Part shown: in pieces, positions 44,697-53,032 of the stretch
Layout: each line of letters begins with the position of its first letter
Position numbering within the stretch: position 1 is the first letter of the stretch
NCBI RefSeq assembly: GCF_004337505.1
Contig: NZ_SJZI01000042.1
Location: 186,001-250,000 of the forward strand
Origin: Flaviaestuariibacter flavus
Lineage (GTDB): Bacteria; Bacteroidota; Bacteroidia; Chitinophagales; Chitinophagaceae
Direction of reading: 5' to 3'
DNA length: 64,000 nt
Position numbers and translations under genes: made by a program
Notes under the pieces: model-generated
The model's input: only the letters and a program-made list of their open reading frames with translations
Database searches by the model: none
What the model was told of the DNA's origin: nothing

Positions 44697-44783
44697 CTAA
44701 ACCAACTGCATGTTGAGAAAGCTCGGGGCTGTGTAAAGCCCGTTGTACTTCTCGAGCAGAGCTACGAAGTTGGGGGATTCCAT
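44697..44783 (-). CDS. Possible 28-residue peptide gene with its own terminator
   Basis: MESPNFVALLEKYNGLYTAP then SFLNMQLV, followed 6 bp later on the same strand by ACTCCTG-TTTTT-ACAGGAGT and a run of seven T, a textbook terminator (44660-44690). The 90 bp upstream are AT-rich. This is a transcription unit; whether the peptide or the RNA is the product is open. Confidence 0.45.
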   Translation of the reverse strand: MESPNFVALLEKYNGLYTAPSFLNMQLV

Positions 44784-44981
44784 TTTATTTTTCTGTAAAA
44801 ACTTTTTAAAACGCTGGAATTAAGGGTAATCACCGGCTTCGCTTTCCTGTAAAACAGGTGTGGCGGCGCTCCTGAAGGGTTGATACCGAGCCGGTTATTG
44901 CTGAAAAATAAAAATGCGTTTTGTTTTATTCTTCGCGAAAAAAAAATCCGGGCCCGCTATTTTTACCCTTTATTTTACGTT

Positions 44982-45473
44982 ATGGCGATACGCATTTTCG
45001 TTACCGGCGGCACTTTCGACAAGGAATACAACGAGCTTTCGGGGCAGCTTTTCTTCAAGGACTCGCACCTGCCGGAGATGTTGCAGCTCGGGCGCGCCCG
45101 CGTGCCGGTGGACATCCGCACGCTGATGATGATCGACAGCCTTGAGATGACCGACATCGACCGCGAGCTGATTGCACGTCACTGCAGCGAGGCCGACGAG
45201 GCGCAGATCGTCATCACCCACGGCACCGACACGATGGCCGATACCGCGGCTGTGCTTGCGCAGCGGGTAAAGGGAAAGACGATCGTGCTCACCGGCGCCA
45301 TGATTCCCTATAAGTTCGGATCCTCCGACGGGCTGTTCAACCTGGGCAGCGCCATCGCTTTTGTACAAACACTTCCGCCGGGCGTATACGTGGCCATGAA
45401 CGGCCGCTGCTTCGAGGCGGGCAAGGTGCGAAAAAATAAGCTGACGGGCGAGTTTGAGGAGACGGCGTCGTGA
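44982..45473 (+). CDS. Single-domain asparaginase-like protein
   Basis: 163 residues matching only the N-terminal domain of L-asparaginases: FVTGGTFDKEYNELSGQLFF (first catalytic Thr), ITHGTDTMADTAAVLAQ (second Thr with Asp) and KTIVLTGAMIPYKFGSSDG. The C-terminal domain of the ~330-residue enzymes is absent; such one-domain forms are known in databases as asparaginase domain proteins, with no defined activity. The start is the ATG that begins the fold; an AT-rich 80 bp precede it. Confidence 0.85.
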   Translation: MAIRIFVTGGTFDKEYNELSGQLFFKDSHLPEMLQLGRARVPVDIRTLMMIDSLEMTDIDRELIARHCSEADEAQIVITHGTDTMADTAAVLAQRVKGKTIVLTGAMIPYKFGSSDGLFNLGSAIAFVQTLPPGVYVAMNGRCFEAGKVRKNKLTGEFEETAS

Positions 45474-45513
45474 ATTGTGAATTGTCAACTGTGAATCCGC
45501 GAGGCGCGGAATA

Positions 45514-45545
45514 GAAGAAAGGATGCCTTTGGCATCCTTTCTTCC
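45514..45545. terminator. Bidirectional terminator
   Basis: GAAGAAAGGATGCC, loop TTT, GGCATCCTTTCTTC between convergent genes, itself flanked by inverted GTGAATTGTGAATTG and ATTCACGATTCACGATTG words. Confidence 0.85.
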
Positions 45546-45589
45546 TGAGGTGGCGTCAGCATTCACGATTCACGATTGCCGATTCGCGT

Positions 45590-46036
45590 TCATACTCCAA
45601 ACTGCCGCAGGTGATGATCGGTATGCTTATAAGCCAGCCGGCTCCACTCCTGTGCGCTCATCTTGCCGAAAAAAGGATGCCGCGGCGGGTGCAGCAGGAT
45701 GCTGCTGCCGGAGAAGCGCTCGATCTGCGCGGCCAGTTTTTCCTGTTCTTCGGCAAAATCGCGTACATCGGTTACGATGAATTCGGGGGCGGTGGGCAGG
45801 CTGTGCGGCCAGGGTTTGTCGGAAAGCAACCTGCGCTTGGCGAGCGGTCCGAAAAGAAGGCCCATGAGACTTCGGCGGAGGTGCAGCTCACCGAAATACG
45901 TAGCGAAGGGCGCCTGGCAATGCGTCAGCATCTGGGCTGCGTTCATTTTTCCCCACAGCGGCGGCTGTTCAGGCTGGAGGCGGTAAAGACGGTCGAGGAG
46001 CCGCCGGGCGCTTTCGGGATTGAAGAGATCGTTCAT
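45590..46036 (-). CDS. DUF1569/DinB-like protein
   Basis: 148 residues starting MNDLFNPESARRLLDRLYRL and carrying LWGKMNAAQMLTHCQAPFAT and HPFFGKMSAQEWSRLAYKHTDHHLRQFG. The three histidines (HC, KHTDHHL) occupy the metal-binding positions of the DinB/YfiT four-helix fold. Function is unknown; related proteins are thiol transferases. I use the ATG at 46036 since the longer frame adds only non-family residues. Confidence 0.85.
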   Translation of the reverse strand: MNDLFNPESARRLLDRLYRLQPEQPPLWGKMNAAQMLTHCQAPFATYFGELHLRRSLMGLLFGPLAKRRLLSDKPWPHSLPTAPEFIVTDVRDFAEEQEKLAAQIERFSGSSILLHPPRHPFFGKMSAQEWSRLAYKHTDHHLRQFGV

Positions 46037-46144
46037 GCGGTTTTGGTCTGATGCGTAAGATACGTTTTTCGGAATCCGCGCCAAAAATGAAAGCGGTCGG
46101 GGCACTGCTGCCGCGACCGCCTTCCGTAGGAATACGGATCACTC

Positions 46145-46720
46145 CTAATCGTGTTGTGTGTATTGGCCGGTAGTAGCGTGGCGGCCTTCCGCGATCTCCT
46201 CAAGCAGCTTCTTGTTGAAGGCCGGGATGTCATCGGGGCTGCGGCTCGTCACCAGGCCATTGTCCACCACCACTTCCTTATCCTGCCACAGGGCGCCGGC
46301 ATTTACCAGGTCGGTGCGCACCGAGGGGTAGGAGGTGAGCGTGCGGGTGCTGATCATGCCGGTTTCGATGAGCAGCTGCGGGCCATGGCAGATGGCGGCC
46401 AGGGGCTTGCCATATTCCAGGAAGTGCCGCGCGAAATCAACGGCCCGCTGGTTGGTGCGCAGCTGGTCGGGATTCAGCACGCCGCCCGGCAGCAGCAGTG
46501 CGTCATAGTCTTCGGGGTTGGCATCGTCGAGCGCTTTGTCTACGGGCAGCTCGATACTCCAATGGTCGTGGTTCCATGCCTTCACCTTATTTTTCTGAGG
46601 TGAAATGATGTGCACTTCCGCGCCGGCATCGCGCAGCGCTTCCACCGGTTTGGTCAGCTCTACTTCTTCAAAGCCGTTTTCGGTAAGCACGGCTACTTTC
46701 TTTCCATTCAACTTGGGCAT
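46145..46720 (-). CDS. DJ-1/PfpI family protein
   Basis: 191 residues of the PfpI/YhbO group (class I glutamine amidotransferase fold). The nucleophile elbow is AAICHGPQLLIE (Cys followed by His), and Glu in ENGFEEVELTKP is the partner. DALLLPGGVLNPDQLR and SYPSVRTDLVNAGALWQDKEVV are family hallmarks. Members act as stress-induced glyoxalases/deglycases. The start is the ATG of MPKLNGKKVAVL. Confidence 0.92.
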   Translation of the reverse strand: MPKLNGKKVAVLTENGFEEVELTKPVEALRDAGAEVHIISPQKNKVKAWNHDHWSIELPVDKALDDANPEDYDALLLPGGVLNPDQLRTNQRAVDFARHFLEYGKPLAAICHGPQLLIETGMISTRTLTSYPSVRTDLVNAGALWQDKEVVVDNGLVTSRSPDDIPAFNKKLLEEIAEGRHATTGQYTQHD

Positions 46721-46832
46721 AGCATTGAAATTTGATATGCATTCATCGCACAAAAATGGAACCAGCAACGGCAACCCTATCTTTGTCCGGAAGCACGCGC
46801 GGATGCGGGCTTTCATTCTTCAACAATTGCCC

Positions 46833-47648
46833 ATGAAGCGCCCGATTTTTTCCCTGCTCGCCGCCGGCTGCCTGCTGGCCTTTACCCAGTGCAACCGCGG
46901 CCCTTATGCCGCCGCCAATAAGAAATACAAAAAGCAATCGAAGAGCTATGCCGAAACCCTGAAGTCCTCGCCGGCCACCCAAACGATGGCCACGGCCACG
47001 CCCTGGGTCGGCACAGTCAACTTCAATATGCGCAAGCCCAATTTCGTGGTGATTCATCACACCGCGCAGGGAAGCTGCGACACGACCCTGCGCACCTTTA
47101 CACTCGAGCGTACCCAGGTGAGCGCCCACTACGTGGTGTGCCGCGAGGGTATCGTGCACCATATGCTCAACGATTATCTCCGCGCCTGGCATGCCGGCGC
47201 CGGGCGCTGGGCCGGCGTTACCGATGTCAACTCGGCATCAATCGGCATCGAGATCGACAACAACGGCTTCGAGCCCTTCAGCGAGGCGCAGCTAAATGCT
47301 ACGCTGCAGCTGCTGGATACCCTGAAGCGCAAGTACAATATCCCGGCGGCTAACTTCATCGGTCATGCCGATGTGGCGCCCACCCGCAAGAACGACCCGA
47401 GCATTCTCTTCCCCTGGAAGCGCTTTGCCGATGCGGGCTTCGGCCTCTGGTGGGGCGACACGACGCAGGCACAGGTGCCTGCCGGCTTCAACCACCTCGA
47501 CGCGCTCCGCATCATCGGCTACGACCTGCGCGATACGAGCGCCGTCTTCAGCACCTTCCGCCGCAAATACCTGCAGTCGGAAGCCAAAGGCCCCCTGAAC
47601 GAGGGCGAGAAGAAAGTGCTGTATACCCTTTACCGGAAATTCCTTTAA
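46833..47648 (+). CDS. N-acetylmuramoyl-L-alanine amidase lipoprotein (amidase_2)
   Basis: 271 residues. The signal sequence ends in a lipobox (LAFTQC). The amidase_2/AmpD-like zinc domain shows FVVIHHTAQGS (first His), FIGHADVAPTRKNDPS (His and Asp region) and SIGIEIDNNG. It should cleave the MurNAc-L-Ala bond of peptidoglycan or recycled muropeptides, anchored in an outer or inner membrane. A distinct C-terminal ~80 residues resemble a peptidoglycan-binding tail. Its sugar products could feed the AmgK/MurU-like pair at 16.6-18.9 kb. Confidence 0.9.
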   Translation: MKRPIFSLLAAGCLLAFTQCNRGPYAAANKKYKKQSKSYAETLKSSPATQTMATATPWVGTVNFNMRKPNFVVIHHTAQGSCDTTLRTFTLERTQVSAHYVVCREGIVHHMLNDYLRAWHAGAGRWAGVTDVNSASIGIEIDNNGFEPFSEAQLNATLQLLDTLKRKYNIPAANFIGHADVAPTRKNDPSILFPWKRFADAGFGLWWGDTTQAQVPAGFNHLDALRIIGYDLRDTSAVFSTFRRKYLQSEAKGPLNEGEKKVLYTLYRKFL

Positions 47649-47650
47649 TT

Positions 47651-47701
47651 GTCAGATGTCAAATCGCAGATCTGAGATCCGACCTCTGAGATCTGAGATC
47701 T
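47651..47701. repeat. AGATCTGAG/GATGTC words
   Basis: GTCAGATGTCAAATCGCAGATCTGAGATCCGACCTCTGAGATCTGAGATC between the amidase and a convergent small lipoprotein gene; same words as at 10781-10815. Confidence 0.65.
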
Positions 47702-47921
47702 AATTGTGTTTTGCTTTCGCAGAGGTGTCATAACTGATCACCGTGCTGCTGTCGTGCGCATGACCCCTGGAAGTATCGAGCGTATGGTTGCTGAAGTCGT
47801 TGGGATCTGATGAGGGCGGCTGATTGGTCACTTCTTCCTGTTTGTAAGTGCGCTCACCCGCTTTGTCCTGGCAGTCGGCAAAGCAGAGTGCGACTGCCAT
47901 AAAGCCGAGTACTTTTTTCAT
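47700..47921 (-). CDS. Small lipoprotein, 73 residues
   Basis: MKKVLGFMAVALCFADCQDK: signal sequence with a lipobox cysteine at position 17, then a hydrophilic, disordered-looking tail rich in Asp, Ser, Thr and His. No domain. Upstream (47975-48054) is a GATGTC inverted pair, so the longer frame is not believable. Confidence 0.6.
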   Translation of the reverse strand: MKKVLGFMAVALCFADCQDKAGERTYKQEEVTNQPPSSDPNDFSNHTLDTSRGHAHDSSTVISYDTSAKAKHN

Positions 47922-47974
47922 ATCCAGTCTTTTGGGTGGAGGTGCCCCAAACCCGATGCCACAAGAGAGAATCT

Positions 47975-48054
47975 GATGATCTCCGATGTCTGATGTCTGA
48001 TTTAGAGGGGTGATTCCGCGCGCCAAATCAGACATCAGACATCAGACATCGTAA
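47975..48054. repeat. GATGTC inverted pair
   Basis: GATCTCCGATGTCTGATGTC faces AATCAGACATCAGACATC, with a short unrelated centre, in a divergent intergenic region. Confidence 0.7.
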
Positions 48055-48106
48055 AATTCTCTCCCGTTGGCACCTTTTTGGTACCCCTGCCGGTAAACAC
48101 AGTTTT

Positions 48107-48373
48107 ATGAACGTCAAGCGCACATTCGGCGTGATCCTGACCATACTCGGCATTGCCGGGCTTATCTACGCCGCGGTATTATTCATGAATACGGAAGGCA
48201 CGGGCCGCCAGATCAAAACGCTTGTAGTGTATGGCCTGTTGGGTGCTATCTTCTTTTTCACCGGCATCGGCCTCATCCGCACCACTGCCGACGATGCCCG
48301 CTCAACCATTGACCGGCCCGGCGGCACGGTGCACCGGGAGACACGGACCTATCGCACCGATACGGATGTTTAA
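48107..48373 (+). CDS. Small two-helix membrane protein, 88 residues
   Basis: Two helices (TFGVILTILGIAGLIYAAVLF and LVVYGLLGAIFFFTGIGLI) and a charged Arg/Thr/Asp tail. Related short proteins are common in Bacteroidota and have no known role. The ATG at 48107 is the only sensible start. Confidence 0.7.
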   Translation: MNVKRTFGVILTILGIAGLIYAAVLFMNTEGTGRQIKTLVVYGLLGAIFFFTGIGLIRTTADDARSTIDRPGGTVHRETRTYRTDTDV

Positions 48374-48374
48374 A

Positions 48375-48497
48375 GAGTGATGATTACATGATTCGAGATT
48401 ACATGAGTACATGATTATATGAGGGAGGGCAGGAAGCAAAAAGATGACATTCCCCCATCACCTCTAAAATCATGTATTCATGTAATCATGTACTCAT
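48375..48497. repeat. ATGATTACATG inverted words
   Basis: TGATTACATGATTCGAGATTACATGAGTACATG (left) faces CATGTATTCATGTAATCATGTACTCAT (right). Occupies the gap before tsaB. Confidence 0.65.
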
Positions 48498-48530
48498 TTG
48501 CTCTTCCCTCTCTTGTATTCTTTAGCTTTG
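48497..48530 (+). promoter_or_regulatory. tsaB promoter
   Basis: TTTG (48497-48500) and TAGCTTTG (48523-48530) are spaced 22 bp. The GTG start lies 5 bp after the -7 box, so translation would be leaderless. Confidence 0.5.
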
Positions 48531-48534
48531 CGGC

Positions 48535-49206
48535 GTGCCGCTCCTGCTCCATATCGATACTGCCGTTACGGGCGCCTCCGTTTGTTTGTCTGACGATGCC
48601 CAGGTATTGGCGTACTCTGCCAACCCGGCACAGCGCGACAGCGCGGCCTGGCTGCAGGCTGCCATCCGCGACCTGATGACGGGCGCCGGCCGCCGGCTCG
48701 ATGAGCTTTCTGCTGTTTCGGTTAGCGCCGGACCCGGTTCCTATACCGGCCTGCGCGTAGGTATGGCGTCCGCCAAAGGGCTTTGCTATGCCCTCGGCAT
48801 TCCCTTATTGACGGTGCCTACCCTGAAGATGATGGCCGCCGCCGCGGCGCCTGCCGACGGGCTGCTTTGCCCCATGATCGACGCGCGCCGGCTGGAAGTG
48901 TTTGCCGCTGTTTATAATTCAAAGCTTGAAGAGCTTGTCCCCGCCGCCCCTTTCATCCTGGATGAAAACTCTTTTTCCGCCCAGCTCGATGCAGGGCCGG
49001 TCACCTTTTTCGGCAACGGCAGCGCCAAGTTTCGTCCGCTGCTAACGCACCCCAATGCCCGCTTTGCGGAGGTGGAAGCCGACGCCCGTCACCTGGCACC
49101 GCTTGCATCCGCGGCTTTTGCGGCGGGCGCTTTCGCCGACCTGGCCTATGCCGTTCCCTTTTACGGGAAGGAATTTTATACCCCGGTACCGCCGAAAACG
49201 GGCTGA
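48535..49206 (+). CDS. tsaB: tRNA threonylcarbamoyladenosine biosynthesis protein TsaB
   Basis: 223 residues with a GTG start. TsaB is the ASKHA-fold partner of TsaD in making t6A37 on ANN-decoding tRNAs. LLHIDTAVTGASVCLSDD, LDELSAVSVSAGPGSYTGLR (the SAGPGSFTGLR signature), GLCYALGIPLLTV and MIDARRLEVFAAVY are all standard. A longer frame exists upstream, but it crosses the promoter. Other t6A genes are not in the window. Confidence 0.93.
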   Translation: MPLLLHIDTAVTGASVCLSDDAQVLAYSANPAQRDSAAWLQAAIRDLMTGAGRRLDELSAVSVSAGPGSYTGLRVGMASAKGLCYALGIPLLTVPTLKMMAAAAAPADGLLCPMIDARRLEVFAAVYNSKLEELVPAAPFILDENSFSAQLDAGPVTFFGNGSAKFRPLLTHPNARFAEVEADARHLAPLASAAFAAGAFADLAYAVPFYGKEFYTPVPPKTG

Positions 49207-49253
49207 GTGGGTGCGGTGTAGAAACAGATATCGTTTTTTACGGATGTGTTCTA

Positions 49254-49261
49254 TACATTTG
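49254..49261 (+). promoter_or_regulatory. arsR-type gene promoter -7 box
   Basis: TACATTTG matches TAnnTTTG, 32 bp before the ATG at 49294. Confidence 0.45.
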
Positions 49262-49293
49262 CGGGATATTAAGAAAGCCAGATACCAAAACTT

Positions 49294-49626
49294 ATGAGCG
49301 AACTTCTAGTGGAAAAGCCGGTGAAAGGGGATGTGGAGTTGAAGATTGACGTGCTTACCTTAAAAAAGGCGGCCCTCGTACTGCGGGCCATCAACCATAA
49401 ACTGCGCCAGCAGATTCTCAAACTGATTCAGCAAAAGGGCGAGATCACTGTTACGGAGATCTACGTGAAGCTGCGTCTCGAGCAATCGGTTGCTTCCCAG
49501 CACCTCGCCATTCTGCGCAAAGCCGGCTTCGTGCAAACGAACCGCGAAGGCAAGTTCATTTATTACAGCGTCAACGAGGAGCGCCTCGTGCAGGTGCACC
49601 AGTTCGCCCAGCAACTGTTAAAATAG
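49294..49626 (+). CDS. ArsR family transcriptional regulator without cysteines
   Basis: 110 residues with a winged helix: LRQQILKLIQQKGEITVTEIY, then VKLRLEQSVASQHLAILRKAGFV (recognition helix) and TNREGKFIYYSVN (wing). There is no cysteine, so the thiol-persulfide switch of BigR/SqrR-type repressors is not available. It precedes a persulfide dioxygenase-rhodanese gene by 110 bp with a separate promoter box, and probably controls it. The signal is unknown. Confidence 0.88.
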   Translation: MSELLVEKPVKGDVELKIDVLTLKKAALVLRAINHKLRQQILKLIQQKGEITVTEIYVKLRLEQSVASQHLAILRKAGFVQTNREGKFIYYSVNEERLVQVHQFAQQLLK

Positions 49627-49713
49627 TCTTTCGCTTATGCGTTCCGCTTAGCCGCGGCGCCAAGGATGACAATCGCCTGACATCAATCATCCGGCGTACG
49701 ATCGCTTGCAGCC

Positions 49714-49721
49714 TACCTTTG
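49714..49721 (+). promoter_or_regulatory. Promoter -7 box of the persulfide dioxygenase gene
   Basis: TACCTTTG, 14 bp before the ATG; it overlaps the palindrome TTTGTACAAA, a possible operator for the ArsR protein. Confidence 0.45.
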
Positions 49722-49735
49722 TACAAAGCCTGACT

Positions 49736-51148
49736 ATGTTTATCCAGCAACTGTATACCGGCTGCCTCAGCGAGGCCGCTTATTATATTGAAAGCAACGG
49801 GGAAGCCGCCATCGTGGACCCCCTGCGCGATATCGACGCCTACCTGCAGCTGGCACGGGAGCGCGGCGCCACCATCAAATACATCTTCGAAACGCATTTC
49901 CACGCCGACTTCGTGTCGGGTCATATCGACCTGGCCAAGGCTACCGGTGCCACGATCATTTATGGGCCCGCTACCGAAACGAAACTCCCGGTGCATATCG
50001 CCAAAGACGGCGAAGTCTTTCATGTGGGTGAGCTGACCATCACCGTGCTGCATACTCCCGGCCATACACTGGAGTCGAGCTGCTACCTGCTCAAGGACGG
50101 CAACGGCAAGGAGCATTGCATCTTCACCGGCGATACGCTTTTTGTGGGTGACGTAGGTCGTCCCGACCTCGCCCAGAAAGGCGCGGACCTTACGATGGAA
50201 GACCTGGCCGGCATGATGTACGACAGCCTGCACAAGCACATCCTCACCCGTCCCGACAACGTGATCGTATACCCGGCGCACGGCCCGGGCTCGGCCTGTG
50301 GCAAGAGCCTAGGACCCGAAACCTTCAGTACCATCGGCGCGCAAAAGGCCGACAACTATGCGCTGCAGCCGCAAACGAAGGCCGAGTTCATCAAGGCCGT
50401 TACCGACGGGCTGAGCGCCCCCCCGCAATATTTCCCCATCAACGCCCGCATCAACAAGGAAGGCTACGACGACCTGGAAGCGATCCTGGCAAAAGGCCTC
50501 CGCCCCCTTTCGGTAACGGAACTGAAAAAGGCGATCGATGAGCACGATGCCCTCGTGCTCGACACCCGCCCCGCCGCACAGTTTACGCAGGGCTTCGTGC
50601 CCGGCTCCGTGTTTGTAGGCCTCGAAGGCCGCTTTGCCGAGTGGGCCGGATCGCTGCTGCCCTACACCGGATCGATGATCCTGGTGACCGAGCCCGGCAA
50701 GGAGCGCGAAGCCCTCATCCGCCTCGCGCGCGTGGGCTTCCACAACGTGGACGGTTACCTCGAAGGCGGCTATGAGCGCTGGAAAGCGGCCGGTGAATCT
50801 TTCGACATCATCATCGACGTAGACGTAGACGAACTGGCCATGGACCTGCCTTTCGACGAAAACATCGTGGTGGTGGACGTACGCAAGCCCTCCGAATTTG
50901 CCGAAGGCCATGTGAAAAACGCCATCAACCTGTCGCTCTCCGACCTCACCGATGTGGCGACCATGGCCAGCCTGGAGGAAGAGCAGAACCTGTACATCCA
51001 TTGCCAGGGCGGCTACCGCAGTGTCATTGCCGCTTCGCTGATGAAGCGCCAGGGCATCCACAATCTGCGCAATGTGCTGGGCGGCTGGAACGCCATCAAA
51101 AAAGAGCCGCGCATCGCTACAGAAAAAGAAAAGAGCGTGCTCAACTAA
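49736..51148 (+). CDS. Persulfide dioxygenase-rhodanese fusion (ETHE1/CstB type)
   Basis: 470 residues. The N-terminal metallo-beta-lactamase domain has THFHADFVSGH (His54, His56, Asp58), HTPGHTLES and FTGDTLFVGDVGRPDL, as in ETHE1-like enzymes that oxidise glutathione or CoA persulfide to sulfite. Two rhodanese domains follow. The first (ALVLDTRPAAQF to MILVTEPGKE) lacks the active cysteine; the second has it in YIHCQGGYRS (Cys423). This layout detoxifies sulfide-derived persulfides. The start is the ATG at 49736, after the promoter box. Confidence 0.93.
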   Translation: MFIQQLYTGCLSEAAYYIESNGEAAIVDPLRDIDAYLQLARERGATIKYIFETHFHADFVSGHIDLAKATGATIIYGPATETKLPVHIAKDGEVFHVGELTITVLHTPGHTLESSCYLLKDGNGKEHCIFTGDTLFVGDVGRPDLAQKGADLTMEDLAGMMYDSLHKHILTRPDNVIVYPAHGPGSACGKSLGPETFSTIGAQKADNYALQPQTKAEFIKAVTDGLSAPPQYFPINARINKEGYDDLEAILAKGLRPLSVTELKKAIDEHDALVLDTRPAAQFTQGFVPGSVFVGLEGRFAEWAGSLLPYTGSMILVTEPGKEREALIRLARVGFHNVDGYLEGGYERWKAAGESFDIIIDVDVDELAMDLPFDENIVVVDVRKPSEFAEGHVKNAINLSLSDLTDVATMASLEEEQNLYIHCQGGYRSVIAASLMKRQGIHNLRNVLGGWNAIKKEPRIATEKEKSVLN

Positions 51149-51162
51149 AGAATAAGAAAGCG

Positions 51163-51191
51163 AAAAGCTCCCGGAAACGGGAGCTTTTTTT
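51163..51191. terminator. Intrinsic terminator
   Basis: AAAAGCTCCCG, loop GAAA, CGGGAGCTTTTTTT right after the persulfide dioxygenase gene. Confidence 0.85.
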
Positions 51192-51606
51192 ATGCAAATC
51201 ATGCAATTTCAGCGGCCGCGAAACCCGTTGGCGATAGTGTGGCTGAGTATGCGAAAACCCGCTGTGGAAGCGGGTTTTGCGGTAGAGTAAGCCGTTTAGG
51301 TATCGTGAAAACGATTTGAAATTGCCTTGCTGCCGGTGATCAGCAGGACTATTTTAGCAAAAGAAAAGCAAGCAACCGGTACGAGAGAAGATAAAGTGAG
51401 CAAGCAACCGGGGATGGATAAAGAGCAAGCAGTGAACGTTACGTCCTAATTCAACTCTTTCATATAGCAAGCAATCGTTACGTCCGCCGTTTCCACGGGG
51501 GACTTCTTTTTTGTTAGCACAACGTTAAGTTCTTTTATCCATATCATGACTTTTCGTCGCCGGTTTTTTTACACACGCGCCCGGCGCTCTTTCCTACATT
51601 CGCCGC
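51192..51606. other. Gene-free region with hairpin and spaced GCAAGCAA repeats
   Basis: After a second hairpin (AAAACCCGCTGTGGAAGCGGGTTTT, 51256-51280) come four copies of a GCAAGCA word: GCAAGCAACCGGTACG (51368), GCAAGCAACCGGGG (51399), GCAAGCAGTGAACGTTACGTCC (51424) and GCAAGCAATCGTTACGTCC (51468). TACATTCG at about 51594 may be a promoter box for the next gene. No open frame. It may be a small RNA gene or a regulatory tract. Confidence 0.5.
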
Positions 51607-51897
51607 ATGACACCCGAGGAAACGCGATTTGCTGCCATCGGCGCCTCCCTGCCCGGCGCGGAAGCCGGGAAATTATTTGGCAAACCTTGTTTTAAACGCG
51701 AGGGGAAAGCCTTCCTGTGTTTGTTTCAGAATGAAATGGTTTTCAAGCTTACCGGCCCCGGCCATGCCCGTGCGCTCGCGGTTCCCGGCGCGCAGCTTTT
51801 CGATCCTTCCGGTAAAGGCCGGCCCATGAAAGAATGGGTGCAGGTGCCGGCGCAGGGCGATTGGGAGGGTTTCGCAGCAGAAGCCTCGCCGGTTTAA
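51607..51897 (+). CDS. TfoX/MmcQ-like small protein
   Basis: 96 residues: FAAIGASLPGAEAGKLFGKP, CFKREGKAFLCLFQNEMVFK, and MKEWVQVPAQ. The KLFGKPCF and strand-rich middle resemble TfoX N-terminal or YjbR/MmcQ domains, which are small and of unclear function. The ATG is the only good start. Confidence 0.65.
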   Translation: MTPEETRFAAIGASLPGAEAGKLFGKPCFKREGKAFLCLFQNEMVFKLTGPGHARALAVPGAQLFDPSGKGRPMKEWVQVPAQGDWEGFAAEASPV

Positions 51898-52064
51898 CAA
51901 AGCCCTTTCACCGGGCGGCTTTCTTCGGAACGATGTTGCCGCTGCTGCATAAGATCCGACTGCTCTAGCCTTTCTGCCGGCCGCTGACGCGCTTTTCGGC
52001 GACCTGTTCTGGATGAAGCTGGGCGCGCTCGCAGGCGCCTTCGGCATTCAAATATTTCGGCGGC

Positions 52065-52940
52065 CTACTCCACCAGTTTCCATTCCGGGCTATATGCCTT
52101 CTTCCACCTCCGGTGACTCCAGAGCCACAGTTCGGGGTGCTCGCTCATGACGCGTTCAAGGAAGTTGGCGTAGCGCTTTGTAAGCTCGCCTTCGGGCAGT
52201 TGGCGCGGGTGGTCGGTGGCGAGCTCCACGTGCGCCTCGTAGTAGCCGCGTTTCTTCTTGGTATAATGAGCGAAGAAAACCGGGTAGTCGTTGCGACGGG
52301 CCGCTGCCTCGGGTGTGCGGATAAAGCCCGTGGGCTGCCCGAAGAAGCGTGTCCACACGGCCTTTGAAGGCACGGGCGGACTCTGGTCGGCGATGAGCGC
52401 AAACACGTATTGCTGCCCGCGGAAGGGAAGCATATCCTCGCCAAGACGGGTAGCGGCGGCGAGCTTCGTACCAAAGCGGCTGCGGATCTTGTAAAAGAGG
52501 CGGTCAACGGCGCGGGCATGCAGCGGCATATATACCGCCACCAGCTGGCCGGGGAGATGTCGCGGCATCGCCAGGTTCGCCAGCTCCCAGTTGAAGTTGT
52601 GCCCGACGTGAAAATGTACCGGCCGGCCATCTTTCCACAACTCGTGCACCTGCGAAAAATCGCCCGTAAAATGCTTCTCAAAAAAGCGCGGCGGCGCCGA
52701 TATGAACTTGATCGACTCGATGAAGTTGTCGGTGAAGTTGTAATAAAAGCGGCGGGCGATGCGCACGCGCTCCTCCTCCGTCTTTTGGGGAAAGGCGGTG
52801 CGCAGGTTGGCGAGCACCACCTCTTTGCGATAGCCGAGCAGGTGGTACACGATAAAGAAGCCCAGGTCGGAGAGCAGGTAGAGCACCCGCAGCGGCAGCA
52901 GCGAGAGCACGTAAAGCAGGCCGTAGAGCACGTAGTACAT
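52065..52940 (-). CDS. LpxL/HtrB-like lipid acyltransferase
   Basis: 291 residues, with an N-terminal membrane helix (YVLYGLLYVLSLLPLRVLYL). The HX4E catalytic motif is HNFNWE (His114, Glu119) in FHVGHNFNWELA, followed by FALIADQSPP and FFGQPTGFIRTPEAAARR. It should transfer a secondary acyl chain to lipid A or a related lipid (in Bacteroidota also to aminolipids). The C-terminus EHPELWLWSHRRWK is typical. Confidence 0.9.
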   Translation of the reverse strand: MYYVLYGLLYVLSLLPLRVLYLLSDLGFFIVYHLLGYRKEVVLANLRTAFPQKTEEERVRIARRFYYNFTDNFIESIKFISAPPRFFEKHFTGDFSQVHELWKDGRPVHFHVGHNFNWELANLAMPRHLPGQLVAVYMPLHARAVDRLFYKIRSRFGTKLAAATRLGEDMLPFRGQQYVFALIADQSPPVPSKAVWTRFFGQPTGFIRTPEAAARRNDYPVFFAHYTKKKRGYYEAHVELATDHPRQLPEGELTKRYANFLERVMSEHPELWLWSHRRWKKAYSPEWKLVE

Positions 52941-53032
52941 CGGGCGGCAAAGATGACGCGAAAAATCTGGAATCTGCGGATCTGGAATTTGCCTATGCAG
53001 AACCTTAAGATCCCAGATTGTAAAATTCCAGA

